Assembly (NCBI RefSeq): GCF_002104765.1
Contig: NZ_NCXM01000005.1
Span: 124,001 to 188,000, forward strand
Length of the DNA: 64,000 nucleotides
From: Mycolicibacterium vulneris
GTDB taxonomy: Bacteria; Actinomycetota; Actinomycetes; Mycobacteriales; Mycobacteriaceae
Direction: 5' to 3'
Part shown: positions 1-8,310 of the stretch, in pieces
Numbering within the stretch: the stretch's first letter is position 1
How the letters are laid out: each line of letters begins with the position of its first letter
Notes under the pieces: generated by a model
What the model was told of the DNA's origin: nothing
What the model saw: only the letters and a program-made list of their open reading frames with translations
Database searches by the model: none
Translations under genes and position numbers: made by a program

Positions 1-649
1 AATTGACGCCATCTGCCAATTGATAGCCGTGAAAAGCCGGGGCCTGGGGTGGTGTCAGCCGCATCTTCAGTGTCGGTCACACTGACAAGTATGTCGCTTC
101 CGCCGCGCCGCAATCTACGGTGCTGGGCAGACTGGCCTGGACCCCAATCCAGCCATGAGAACAGCCACCGCCTGAGCGCGCCTCGGTGAATACCGCCAGC
201 GATGATCCAGATTGAACAACCCTGGGTGTTTGTCATGTCCGCGCCCTCCTTTCACTGCAACCTTTCGAGGCCGTGCAGCATCCAGATGGCTTCTAAGCAC
301 CATGATGATCGGCCGCCGACTTGAGGTGATTGGGCTACCAGTTCGATCTCAACCATCCCTGATGGATGTCAACGCCACCTGACGGTTTTCGCTGGACGGA
401 TACGCCAGGACACGCCCGCCGGCGAATCTTGGCCGACACGCCGAAGTATTTCGCGTCCACACTATTACGACCAACGTTCAAGCCCTTTTAGCTGCGTGTT
501 TGCGGCCCGCCCGCGCCTGACCGGGCGTGTTTTCCACCAAGTTATGCACACCGTTGCCCACAGGGCAGTTTGCCTTATCCCCAGCTTGCCACCCGGCTTT
601 ATCCACAGGATCGGTTTGTGCCGTGTGTAGTCGGATGTAACTTTCGGAT
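1..649. other. Gene-free leader of putative integrated element
   Basis: No convincing gene is seen in these 649 bases; reading frames on both strands are short and unlike any family I know. Two structures stand out. An imperfect 17-bp palindrome (TGTCGGT-CAC-ACTGACA, 71-87, one mismatch) could be an operator, and DnaA-box-like 9-mers crowd 542-607 (separate entry). Base composition appears less GC-rich than in the metabolic genes further right. Confidence 0.5.
542..607 (+). other. Cluster of DnaA-box-like 9-mers
   Basis: Four 9-mers on one strand resemble the DnaA box TTATNCACA/TTGTCCACA: TTATGCACA (542-550, perfect to TTATNCACA), TTGCCCACA (554-562, one mismatch), TTATCCCCA (575-583, one mismatch) and TTATCCACA (599-607, perfect). 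Such clustering is typical of replication origins or DnaA-regulated promoters. The cluster lies about 40 bp before the HNH gene, so it could be an element origin or a promoter control region. The motif matches are seen; the role is inferred. Confidence 0.4.
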
Positions 650-1126
650 GTGACCACTTCGGCAGACCAGGGCGCGCATGCCATGCGTGTGCCGTGTCCA
701 AGGTGTGGCTGCCAAGATGGCACCATCACCACGCGCAACGGTCAGGACACGGTGAGATGCGCTCAATGCCAAAGGTATTGCTACAACGCGCCACGGTCCG
801 AGACGGGACGGGAACGTCGATCATTAAGCACAAGACCAGATATCCGGCCCCAGCAGCGCAGCCGGATCTTTCAGCGCGACAACGCCGCTTGCGTAATGTG
901 CCACCACAGCGACGTTCCACTCGAGATCGGTCATCTGGTTTCTGTCCACGACGCCCAACAGGTGGGCCTATCGGAGGACGACCTAACGAGCGACGAGAAC
1001 TTGGCGGTCATGTGCGCTGAGTGCAACTCAGGCCTGTCCAAACGGTCGCTGCCGCCTCGCCTGATCGCAGCAGCGATCTGGGCGCACCAATTAAACGAGA
1101 GCAAAGGTGGCCAACGCACCGCTTAA
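650..1126 (+). CDS. HNH endonuclease with N-terminal zinc ribbon
   Basis: This 158-residue protein carries a zinc-ribbon-like pair (C16-x2-C19 and C37-x2-C40) followed by an HNH core. The core shows C81-x2-C84, an EIGH segment (residues 92-95), N117 and C122-x2-C125-N126, the usual zinc-finger HNH arrangement. HNH proteins of this size are common in phages and integrative elements, where they act as DNA-nicking or packaging-associated nucleases; the target here is unknown. The start used is GTG at 650; ATG at 683 would remove 11 residues and keep every motif. It lies between the DnaA-box cluster and a secreted protein, on an island ending at a tRNA fragment. Confidence 0.75.
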   Translation: MTTSADQGAHAMRVPCPRCGCQDGTITTRNGQDTVRCAQCQRYCYNAPRSETGRERRSLSTRPDIRPQQRSRIFQRDNAACVMCHHSDVPLEIGHLVSVHDAQQVGLSEDDLTSDENLAVMCAECNSGLSKRSLPPRLIAAAIWAHQLNESKGGQRTA

Positions 1127-1254
1127 TGTCTCGCTTACGTTTCTGGTGTGTCGACCCACGTGGGCGTAGCGTGAATCATGGGCTTGCGTTGGGGGATGAG
1201 GTCGAACCGAATCCGTATTTAACACACACCAAATATGGCGCGATCGGAGAAATC

Positions 1255-1554
1255 ATGTGTGCCCCCATTCTTATGGGATTTGGGACGATCCTGGTTGCGG
1301 CTGGCGTTGTGTTGACTCCCAGCGCCAGTGCCGCGCCACCTGACGTCGAGAACCGGTTTGTCCAACTAGTGCAAGAGAAGACCGGCACCATGGCAGACCG
1401 ACAGACCATCCTCGCTGCTGCATACGACGATGTGTGTGGGCCGTCCCGCCCCGGAACGGTTGCTGACCTCGCCGCTCGACTTGGGATCAATCCATATACC
1501 CAAGTGGGTTGGGTGCGCGAGGCGGCAACCTACACAGGTCTGTGCTTCACATAA
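1255..1554 (+). CDS. Secreted DUF732-type small protein
   Basis: The 99-residue product has a hydrophobic signal peptide (about residues 1-27, ending SASA-APP) and a mature part with two cysteines and the helical pattern of the mycobacterial DUF732 family: a Val-Gln-Leu-Val segment, an Ala-Ala-Tyr-Asp-Asp-Val-Cys segment, and a final Ala-Ala-x-Tyr-x-x-Leu-Cys. Family members are exported proteins of unknown function, often many per genome. The ATG at 1255 is chosen because GGAG sits 5-8 bases upstream and the signal peptide starts there, although the frame is open further 5'. Confidence 0.75.
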   Translation: MCAPILMGFGTILVAAGVVLTPSASAAPPDVENRFVQLVQEKTGTMADRQTILAAAYDDVCGPSRPGTVADLAARLGINPYTQVGWVREAATYTGLCFT

Positions 1555-1642
1555 CAGCGAAGGGAACCGGCGACTCGGACGGGAAGCCGGGCGAGCACCC
1601 CACGGGACTGTGGGTGTCAGTCCTGGGCGTTACGGTTCGGCC

Positions 1643-2185
1643 ATGTCAACGCAACAGCGGCAATCGTGGTGGGACAACCCGAGGCTGCGCTTCGTCCTAA
1701 TCAAGGTTCTCGCCCCGACCGCAATGGTGTACGTGGCGACCTCATCCTGGCGAGGTCTCGGCGGACCAGCACCGAGGCTGGGAATCTACCATTGGGCCAA
1801 CGTTGGTTTCGCGGCGCTGCTCGGGATCGGGTATATCTGGGCGCTTCTGCGGCACAAGCGTTTTCGGTCAATGCCTACCGGCTTCGCCGCGTTCCTTGTC
1901 ATTTATTTCGTAGTCGACATTGAAGGCCTCTTCGCCCAGACCTATTACGCGATGTCCGTGCAGATGCCGCACTCGTTTGAGCCACCGCTTACCGGGGTTG
2001 ATGCCGCCTATTTCACAATCAGCACCGCCACCACGACCGGAATGGGCGACATTCACCCCGTCAGCAGCCTGGCGCGCAAGGTCGTCTCAGCGCAGATGGT
2101 GGCCAGCCTGTACCTGGTGGTCATCGCATTGGTCACCGCGGTGCAGCGTGTGTTGGCGACACCGGCAAAATACGACCGCGTGTGA
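1643..2185 (+). CDS. Two-TM potassium-channel-like protein (Ion_trans_2)
   Basis: This 180-residue membrane protein has several hydrophobic segments and a pore-loop followed by a final membrane helix. The selectivity-filter region reads T-T-T-G-M-G-D (residues 130-136), recognisable as the K+ channel signature TVGYGD but with Thr for Val and Met for Tyr. The pattern pore loop, G-x-G-D, then a long helix is typical of the bacterial Ion_trans_2 family. No cytoplasmic RCK/TrkA domain is present. ATG at 1643 is the first Met and gives a hydrophilic N-terminus. Ion selectivity may differ from classical K+ channels; that is inference. Confidence 0.75.
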   Translation: MSTQQRQSWWDNPRLRFVLIKVLAPTAMVYVATSSWRGLGGPAPRLGIYHWANVGFAALLGIGYIWALLRHKRFRSMPTGFAAFLVIYFVVDIEGLFAQTYYAMSVQMPHSFEPPLTGVDAAYFTISTATTTGMGDIHPVSSLARKVVSAQMVASLYLVVIALVTAVQRVLATPAKYDRV

Positions 2186-2211
2186 ACCGACTCCCGGTTG
2201 GCCCACCTCAT

Positions 2212-2562
2212 CTACTCGGCGGGTACGAACTTCTCGTTGCTGCCTACGCACAGGTTCGGGTCGGTGTCGTCGGCTGCAAAATAATCCCGAACCGGGCGGA
2301 CCCGGCAATGAAAGCTGCCCCCACCAACAAACGGATTGTGGAAAAAGATGCCCAATCCGGCAGCTTCCCCCCTGGTCTCGAAGTTGCCGACGCGGACCAA
2401 CTTGGTTCCGTCGTCCATTACGACCTCAAGCGCGTAGCGCAACGGTTTAATGCCGCCGCGTTGCAGGCGCATGAACTCGATCCCGCCCGCGCCTCCGCTA
2501 GGTACCAGGAACGGCTCGGGCGTGCCTGCCCAGTCGCACATCATGCAGACGAAGCCTTTCAT
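2212..2562 (-). CDS. Hypothetical protein
   Basis: I do not recognise the family. Read from ATG at 2562, the 116-residue product has protein-like composition: an N-terminal Cys pair (C6, C9), a segment like a beta-strand core (Leu-Glu-Val-Val-Met-Asp-Asp-Gly), glycine-rich turns and an acidic end, with no membrane segment. The frame stays open a further 30 codons upstream, but the extra residues are Arg/Ser-rich and look non-coding. No strong ribosome site is visible. It converges on the channel gene. Moderate belief that it is real, mostly from amino-acid composition. Confidence 0.45.
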   Translation of the reverse strand: MKGFVCMMCDWAGTPEPFLVPSGGAGGIEFMRLQRGGIKPLRYALEVVMDDGTKLVRVGNFETRGEAAGLGIFFHNPFVGGGSFHCRVRPVRDYFAADDTDPNLCVGSNEKFVPAE

Positions 2563-2662
2563 GGTCCGGACGCTACGCCGCCCCACCGACAAGGTTTGGC
2601 GACCGAAACGCTGCGAGACCCGTCGGGACCGCCGTGAGCACGAAATGAGCACAATTTCAGAA

Positions 2663-2691
2663 GAGTTACAGGTAACTCATCTGAACTCATC
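2663..2691. repeat. Perfect palindrome with tandem AACTCATC repeats
   Basis: GAGTTAC-AG-GTAACTC (2663-2678) is a perfect inverted repeat with 7-bp arms. Its right arm merges into two copies of AACTCATC (2674-2681 and 2684-2691) spaced 10 bp start to start, i.e. about one helical turn. The block lies some 100 bp upstream of the minus-strand gene at 2562 and 55 bp before the tRNA fragment. It could be an operator or recombination accessory sites near an attachment site. Confidence 0.4.
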
Positions 2692-2745
2692 CAACCTGAA
2701 AGCGCAGCTCAGCGTTGGTTTCGTCCCCTGACCAGCATAGCTGTT

Positions 2746-2770
2746 GAGGGTTCGAGTCCCTCCGCCCGCA
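2746..2770 (+). other. tRNA-Leu 3'-end fragment, probable attachment site
   Basis: The 25 bases form a tRNA T-arm (GAGGG stem 2746-2750, TTCGAGT loop 2751-2757, CCCTC 2758-2762), then CGCCCGC (2763-2769) as the 3' acceptor strand and A2770 as discriminator. No matching GCGGGCG acceptor strand or anticodon arm occurs upstream, so this is not a complete gene. Mycobacterial tRNA-Leu genes are known to end this way. Tyrosine-recombinase elements commonly duplicate the tRNA 3' end; with this orientation the element would lie to the left (1-2745), and the intact tRNA further left, outside the window. Confidence 0.6.
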
Positions 2771-2858
2771 CTCAACACCCGGGCCGAATTTTCAGCGGTG
2801 TAAGCGTCAAACCCTTCCCGGCGGGTATCTGGAATTCACGGGACACAAGGGAGACGCC

Positions 2859-3188
2859 ATGCCCGCCGGAAACGAGCCCTCAACACGGGGCGAAAAGGCC
2901 TTCACCGCAGAAGATGTCGAACTCGCCGAACACAACGCCGCCGCGGCCCGCCAACGCGCCGCCCGCGCGGGACTATCCGCGGCCCACAGCTTCGAAGAAT
3001 CGGCGGCCCAGCATGAACGGGTCGCGATGATTCAGGACCAGACTGTCCAGCAAGGCGTTTCGCACACGGACATGCACCGCAGGTCTGCGCTCAAGCATCG
3101 CCAGGCGGCCGAAGAGGACCGCAAGCTCGCCGAGCTGAAGCGGAAGGAATCCGAAGCCGACCTCGCCTCGGCGCCGGGCATCGACTGA
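2859..3188 (+). CDS. Hypothetical helical protein
   Basis: This 109-residue protein is charged and Ala-rich with long predicted helices. Regular Glu/Ala/Arg/Gln patterning through residues 18-100 suggests a coiled-coil or helical bundle. There is no signal peptide or membrane segment and no recognised catalytic motif. AGGGAG lies 8 bases before the ATG, supporting the start. It stands alone just right of the tRNA fragment and converges on the DCC gene with a 5-bp gap. Function unknown; composition resembles small actinobacterial stress-associated proteins, but that is only a guess. Confidence 0.6.
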   Translation: MPAGNEPSTRGEKAFTAEDVELAEHNAAAARQRAARAGLSAAHSFEESAAQHERVAMIQDQTVQQGVSHTDMHRRSALKHRQAAEEDRKLAELKRKESEADLASAPGID

Positions 3189-3193
3189 CGCCG

Positions 3194-3619
3194 TCAGTCC
3201 GCCACGAAGCGGGCACGGACCTCCGGGGCCGGCAGCGGACAACTGTCGTACTTGCCGCCGACGCGATAGCGGATCGCGGCGAACCTGTCGTAGAGCCAAT
3301 CGCGCAGCGGAGCCGGGATGACGCGCGCGACCACGAACATTCGCCAGGGTCCGCCGAGATAAGCCGCCACCCGCAGCACGGCCTCGGATCGGACGGCCAC
3401 CCGTTCCGAGGACCCGCCCGGGTCATCCACAAACACCACCGAGTCGACGCCGCCGATGTCGGGGTGCCGCTCGATGATCGCTTTGGCGAAGACACTCTCC
3501 AACGCCGCGAACCGCAGCGGACCGGTGGGATCGAACCGAAGGATCGTGCGCACCGACCGGTTGCACACCCCGCAGACCCCGTCGTACAGCAGCACGGGCG
3601 TCGCCGACTCACCGCTCAT
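3194..3619 (-). CDS. DCC-family thiol-disulfide oxidoreductase
   Basis: The 141-residue product begins Leu-Leu-Tyr-Asp-Gly-Val-Cys-Gly-Val-Cys (D13, C16, C19), the D-G-x-C-x-x-C signature that names the DCC family (DUF393). These thioredoxin-like proteins are predicted disulfide oxidoreductases. The later Trp-Leu-Tyr-Asp segment and the basic Arg-Tyr-Arg stretch also fit the family. ATG at 3619 is preceded by GGGAGG in the proper place. The gene is divergent from irtA, and the IdeR-type box at 3655-3673 lies only 36 bp from its start, so it may share iron control. No signal peptide is seen. Confidence 0.8.
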   Translation of the reverse strand: MSGESATPVLLYDGVCGVCNRSVRTILRFDPTGPLRFAALESVFAKAIIERHPDIGGVDSVVFVDDPGGSSERVAVRSEAVLRVAAYLGGPWRMFVVARVIPAPLRDWLYDRFAAIRYRVGGKYDSCPLPAPEVRARFVAD

Positions 3620-3654
3620 GCCTCCCAGGTTACCGAGCGGGGCCCAGGTTGACC

Positions 3655-3673
3655 TATGGTAAGGCAACCCTTA
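3655..3673 (+). promoter_or_regulatory. IdeR iron-box-like operator
   Basis: The 19-mer TATGGTAAGGCAACCCTTA matches the mycobacterial IdeR consensus TWAGGTWAGSCTWACCTWA at 16 of 19 positions. It lies in the divergent region between the DCC gene and irtA, about 200 bp upstream of the irtA start. IdeR with Fe2+ is known to repress irtA-irtB in M. tuberculosis through such a box, so the same control is expected here. Confidence 0.8.
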
Positions 3674-3874
3674 GTTTGTGGGGGGTAACGTACCAAGTCG
3701 TGACCGGCTGGCCGGTGCTCGCGGCGCGCACGTGGGGTCGTGGCAGGTGTCGAATTCAGGGTGTGCGCGGCCTATGCGGGCCGCATCGTTCCATGGCCTC
3801 GGGGCGGTGAACCCGCCGGGTCGTCAGATCGGCGAGGCCATCGCGGCGCGGAGCGCCGCGAGAAAGGACCGCTA

Positions 3875-6490
3875 ATGGCACGCGGATTCTCGGGTGTGAT
3901 GCTGCGCAGCTTCGGCGCGCGCGACCACACCGCGACGGTGATCGAAACCGTCCGCATCGCCCCGCATTTCGTGCGGGTGCGCATGACGTCGCCAACGCTG
4001 TTCGAAGACGTCGATGCTGAACCGGCTGCGTGGCTGCGGTTCTGGTTCCCGGACCCGGACGGATCGAAAACGGAATTCCAGCGCGCCTACACGATCTCGG
4101 AGGCGGACGTCCCCGCCGGACGTTTCGCGGTCGACATCGTGCTGCACGATCCCGCCGGCCCGGCGTCGTCATGGGCGCGCACCGTGCAGCCCGGGGCGAC
4201 CATCGCGGTTATGGCCCTGATGGGCTCGTCGCGATTCGACGCGCCCGACGAGCAGCCGGCTGGTTATCTGCTGATCGGCGACTCGGCGTCCATCCCGGGG
4301 ATGAACGGGATCATCGGGGTCGTCCCCGACGACGTCCCGATCGAGATGTACCTCGAACAGCACGACGACAACGACACCTTGATCCCGGTCGCGCAGCATC
4401 CCCGGCTGCGGCTGCACTGGGTCGTCCGCCACGACGAGAAGTCGCTCGCCGCGGCGATCGAGAGCCGGGATTGGTCGAACTGGTACGCGTGGGCGACGCC
4501 GGAGGCCACGACGCTCAAGCAGGTGCGAGCACGGCTGCGCGACGAGTTCGGCTTTCCCAAATCCGAAGTACACGCCCAGGCCTACTGGAGCGCCGGGCGC
4601 GCGATGGGCACCCGCCGCGGCGACGAGCCGGAGGCATCCGGCAGCACCACGCCCAGCGTTTCCACGGAAGACATTGCCGCGCAACTGGAGTCGGCTCCGC
4701 AGGTATCCGACGCGGCCCCCGCCCCGGTAGCACGCGGGAGTTGGCGTGCGCAGGGCGCCGGCCGGTTGCTTTCGCCGCTGCGGTCGGCGCTGATCGTCTC
4801 GGGCGTGCTGCAGGCGGTGATCACGTTGGTGCAACTGGCGCCGTTTGTGTTGCTGGTCGAGCTGGCGCGGCTGCTCGTTTCCGGGGCGCCGGCGTCCCGG
4901 CTGTGGGATATCGGCATCGCTGCGGTGTCGCTGCTGGGGCTGGGTGCGTTGCTCGGTGCCGCGCTCACTCTCTGGCTCCACGTCGTCGACGCCCGATTCG
5001 CACGGGATCTGCGATCGCGGCTGTTACACAAGCTGTCTCGGCTTCCGCTGGGCTGGTTCACTGCGCGCGGCTCGGGGTCGATCAAGCAACTGCTGCAGGA
5101 CGATACGCTGTCGTTGCACTACTTGGTCACCCACGCCATCCCGGACGCGGTGGCGGCGGCCGTCGCGCCGGTCGCGGTGCTGGTCTACCTGTTCGCCGTC
5201 GACTGGCGGGTGGCGCTGGTGTTGTTCGTGCCCGTCCTCGTTTACCTGGTGCTGACGTCGTCGCTGACGATTCAGTCGGGCCCGCGCATCCCGCAGTCGC
5301 AGCGCTGGGCGGAGACGATGAGCGGCGAGGCCGGCGCATACCTGGAAGGCCAGCCGGTGATTCGCGTCTTCGGTGGTGCGGCCGCGTCCAGCTTCCGGCG
5401 CCGCCTGGACGGATACGTCGGCTTCCTGGTCGCCTGGCAGCGCCCGCTGGCTGGCAAGAAGACCTTCATGGACCTGGTCACCCGTCCCGCCACGTTCCTC
5501 TGGCTCATAGCTATGACCGGCACCCTGCTGGTGGTCACCGGCCGGATGAATCCGGTGGATCTGCTCCCGTTCTTGTTGCTGGGCACCACCTTCGGCGCAC
5601 GGCTGCTCGGCATCGCGTACGGCCTCGGCGGCATCCGCGCCGGCATGTTGGCCGCGCGGCGCCTGCAGAACACGTTCGACGAGGCCGACCTCGCGGTGCG
5701 AGACCACGACGAAGCCCACCAAGAGGTGGCGGCGACGGTGGTGTTTGACAACGTCGGCTTCGGCTACCGCCCGGACGTTCCCGTCATTCACGACGTGTCG
5801 CTGACCTTGCGGCCCGGCACGGTCACCGCGCTGGTCGGCCCCTCCGGGTCCGGCAAGTCGACGTTGGCCGCCTTGCTGGCCCGATTCCACGACGTCGGGC
5901 AGGGTGCGATACGCGTTGGGGGACAGGATATTCGGTCGATGACCGCCGACCAGCTCTATGCTCAGGTCGGATTCGTGCTGCAGGAGACGCAATTGGTGCA
6001 TGGCACCGTGGCGGAAAACATCGCGCTGGCCGTCCCGGATGCCACCGCGGCGCAAATCCAACAGGCGGCGCATGAGGCGCAAATCCACGACCGCATCATG
6101 CGACTGCCGCAAGGCTACGACACCATGCTCGGCGCCGGAAGCGGGCTCAGCGGCGGTGAGCGCCAACGACTCACCATCGCCCGCGCGATCCTGGCCGACA
6201 CCCCGGTGCTCATCCTCGATGAGGCCACCGCCTTCGCCGACCCCGAATCGGAATACCTTGTGCAGCAAGCGCTCAACCGCCTGACTCGGGACCGCACCGT
6301 GCTGCTGATCGCGCATCGATTGCACACCATCACCCGGGCCCACCAGATCGTCGTGCTCGACCGCGGCCGCATCGTCGAACGCGGTACTCACGACGAGTTG
6401 CTGGCCGCCGACGGCCGGTATCGGCGGTTGTGGGAGGGCGGCCGCCGTGACCAGGTGGCCGCCGGCGCGACGGGCGAGGGGGCGCGATGA
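3875..6490 (+). CDS. irtA: Siderophore importer IrtA (FAD-binding domain fused to ABC transporter)
   Basis: IrtA imports iron-loaded carboxymycobactin/mycobactin and reduces the ferric iron through its FAD domain, acting as a heterodimer with IrtB in the inner membrane. The 871-residue chain shows the siderophore-interacting/FAD-binding domain (about 20-240), a variable linker, an ABC membrane domain (about 290-570), and a nucleotide-binding domain with Walker [10 protein letters not shown] (655-663), the LSGGERQ signature, Walker B ILDEATA and a switch His in IAHRLHT. The first residues after ATG 3875 match known IrtA proteins closely, and GAAAGGA precedes them. Its TGA overlaps the irtB ATG by four bases, so the pair is one operon under the upstream iron box. 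Confidence 0.95.
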   Translation: MARGFSGVMLRSFGARDHTATVIETVRIAPHFVRVRMTSPTLFEDVDAEPAAWLRFWFPDPDGSKTEFQRAYTISEADVPAGRFAVDIVLHDPAGPASSWARTVQPGATIAVMALMGSSRFDAPDEQPAGYLLIGDSASIPGMNGIIGVVPDDVPIEMYLEQHDDNDTLIPVAQHPRLRLHWVVRHDEKSLAAAIESRDWSNWYAWATPEATTLKQVRARLRDEFGFPKSEVHAQAYWSAGRAMGTRRGDEPEASGSTTPSVSTEDIAAQLESAPQVSDAAPAPVARGSWRAQGAGRLLSPLRSALIVSGVLQAVITLVQLAPFVLLVELARLLVSGAPASRLWDIGIAAVSLLGLGALLGAALTLWLHVVDARFARDLRSRLLHKLSRLPLGWFTARGSGSIKQLLQDDTLSLHYLVTHAIPDAVAAAVAPVAVLVYLFAVDWRVALVLFVPVLVYLVLTSSLTIQSGPRIPQSQRWAETMSGEAGAYLEGQPVIRVFGGAAASSFRRRLDGYVGFLVAWQRPLAGKKTFMDLVTRPATFLWLIAMTGTLLVVTGRMNPVDLLPFLLLGTTFGARLLGIAYGLGGIRAGMLAARRLQNTFDEADLAVRDHDEAHQEVAATVVFDNVGFGYRPDVPVIHDVSLTLRPGTVTALVGPSGSGKSTLAALLARFHDVGQGAIRVGGQDIRSMTADQLYAQVGFVLQETQLVHGTVAENIALAVPDATAAQIQQAAHEAQIHDRIMRLPQGYDTMLGAGSGLSGGERQRLTIARAILADTPVLILDEATAFADPESEYLVQQALNRLTRDRTVLLIAHRLHTITRAHQIVVLDRGRIVERGTHDELLAADGRYRRLWEGGRRDQVAAGATGEGAR

Positions 6491-8223
6491 TCCGCACGTG
6501 GTTGAGTTTGGTTCCGGCGGATCGCCGCAATCGGGTCATCACCTACACGGTGCTGGCATTGATCTCCGTGGTGGTGCGCGCGGTGGCCACCGTGCTGTTG
6601 GTCCCCCTGGTCGGGGCCTTGTTCAGCGACGACCCGCAGCGCGCCCTGGTCTGGCTGGGCTGGCTGACCGCGGCGACCATGACCGGCTGGGTGATCGACA
6701 CCGCAACCGCGCGTATCGGTTTCAACCTGGGCTTCGCGGTCCTGGATCACAGCCAGCACGATGTGGCGGATCGGCTGCCCGGCGTGCGGCTGGATTGGTT
6801 CACGGCCGAGCACACCGCGACGGCGCGGCAGGCGATCGCGGCCACCGGGCCGGAACTCGTCGGCCTGGTCGTCAACCTGCTCACGCCGCTGATCTCCGCC
6901 ATCCTGCTGCCTGCGGCCATCGCGGTGGTCCTGCTGCCGGTCTCCTGGCAGCTGGGGGCCGCCGCGCTGGGTGGTCTGCCGCTGCTGTTGGGCGCGCTGT
7001 GGGCGTCGGCCCGCTTGGCGCGCCGCGCCGATGCCGCGGCGGCCCACGCCAATAGCGCGCTCACCGAGCGGATCATCGAGTTCGCCCGCACCCAGCAGGC
7101 GCTGCGGGCCGCGCGGCGCGTCGAGCCGGCGCGAAGCCTGGTCGGCGACGCGCTGGCCGCACAGCACGGCGCTACCATGCGCTTGCTTTCCATGCAGGTC
7201 CCCGGACAGCTGCTGTTCAGCCTCGCCAGCCAGCTTGCGCTGATCCTGCTGGCCGGGGCGACCACCGCGCTGACCGTGAACGGAAGGCTCACGGTGGCCG
7301 AGGCCATCGCGTTGATCGTCGTCATCGTGCGCTACCTGGAACCGTTCACCACCATCAGCGAGCTGGCGCCGGCGCTGGAGAGCACCCGCGCCACGCTCGA
7401 CAACATCCGTTCGGTGCTCACCGCGCCACTGATGAATGCCGGTTCCGGCACGCTGACGGGCGCCGCGGCGCCCCGTATCGAGTTCGACGATGTCGTGTTC
7501 CGCTACGACGGCGCGGGTGCGCCGGTGCTTGACGGGGTGAGCTTCACGTTGGAGCCGGGCAGCACGACGGCGATCGTCGGACCGTCCGGCTCGGGTAAGA
7601 GCACCATCCTGGCGCTGATCGCCGGGCTGCATGAGCCCACCGGCGGCCGGGTGCTGATCGACGGGGTCGACGCGGCGACGTTGGACGGCGACGCCCGGCG
7701 CGCGGCGAGCAGCGTGGTGTTCCAGCACCCCTACCTGTTCCACGGGTCGATCCGCGACAACGTGTTCGCCGGGGATGCCGGCGCCGGAGACGAGCGGTTC
7801 GCGCGGGCGGTGGCCCTCGCGCGTGTCGACGAGCTCGTCGCGCGGCTGCCCGACGGCGCCGAAACCGTGGTCGGAGAGGCCGGCTCGGCACTGTCCGGTG
7901 GTGAGCGGCAACGGGTCAGCATCGCCCGCGCGTTGCTCAAGCCCGCACCGATACTGCTGGTAGACGAGGCGACCAGCGCGCTGGACACCGAGAACGAGGC
8001 CGCGGTGGTCGACGCCCTCACCGCCGACCCGCAATCGCGTACCCAGGTGATCGTCGCGCATCGGCTGGCCAGCATCAGTCACGCCGACCGCGTCCTGTTC
8101 CTCGACAACGGCCGCGTTGTCGAGGATGGAACGGTTGACGAATTGCTCGCTGCGGGCGGCCGTTTCGACGAATTCTGGCGGCAACAGCACGAAGCCGCCG
8201 AATGGCGCATTCTGGCCGACTAG
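6487..8223 (+). CDS. irtB: Siderophore importer IrtB (ABC transporter half)
   Basis: IrtB is the partner half-transporter of IrtA. The 578-residue protein has a six-helix ABC membrane domain (about 15-300) and a nucleotide-binding domain with Walker [10 protein letters not shown] near residue 365, signature LSGGERQ, Walker [12 protein letters not shown] and IVAHRL. No FAD domain is present, as expected for IrtB. The start overlaps the irtA stop (ATGA), which implies translational coupling. Iron limitation should induce both genes through loss of IdeR binding. Length and order agree with characterised mycobacterial irtAB. Confidence 0.95.
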   Translation: MIRTWLSLVPADRRNRVITYTVLALISVVVRAVATVLLVPLVGALFSDDPQRALVWLGWLTAATMTGWVIDTATARIGFNLGFAVLDHSQHDVADRLPGVRLDWFTAEHTATARQAIAATGPELVGLVVNLLTPLISAILLPAAIAVVLLPVSWQLGAAALGGLPLLLGALWASARLARRADAAAAHANSALTERIIEFARTQQALRAARRVEPARSLVGDALAAQHGATMRLLSMQVPGQLLFSLASQLALILLAGATTALTVNGRLTVAEAIALIVVIVRYLEPFTTISELAPALESTRATLDNIRSVLTAPLMNAGSGTLTGAAAPRIEFDDVVFRYDGAGAPVLDGVSFTLEPGSTTAIVGPSGSGKSTILALIAGLHEPTGGRVLIDGVDAATLDGDARRAASSVVFQHPYLFHGSIRDNVFAGDAGAGDERFARAVALARVDELVARLPDGAETVVGEAGSALSGGERQRVSIARALLKPAPILLVDEATSALDTENEAAVVDALTADPQSRTQVIVAHRLASISHADRVLFLDNGRVVEDGTVDELLAAGGRFDEFWRQQHEAAEWRILAD

Positions 8224-8310
8224 CGCATCGCGGTTGACCGCAACTCTTGCGGTATGCCTTACAGTTTGTCAGTCGGACCGAGCTGTCCGCTTACAGGAGG
8301 CGTGCTGCTT

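Noticed and set aside
2701..2770. Complete tRNA gene
   Set aside because: T-arm and 3' acceptor strand are present, but no matching 5' acceptor strand or proper anticodon arm is found, so only a fragment is called.
4030..5748. Long open frame overlapping irtA in another frame
   Set aside because: Arg/Gly/Pro-rich composition and complete overlap with irtA; it is a typical high-GC shadow.
6388..8190. 600-codon minus-strand frame opposite irtB
   Set aside because: Antisense to a well-supported gene, rich in Arg/Gln/His with no domain pattern.
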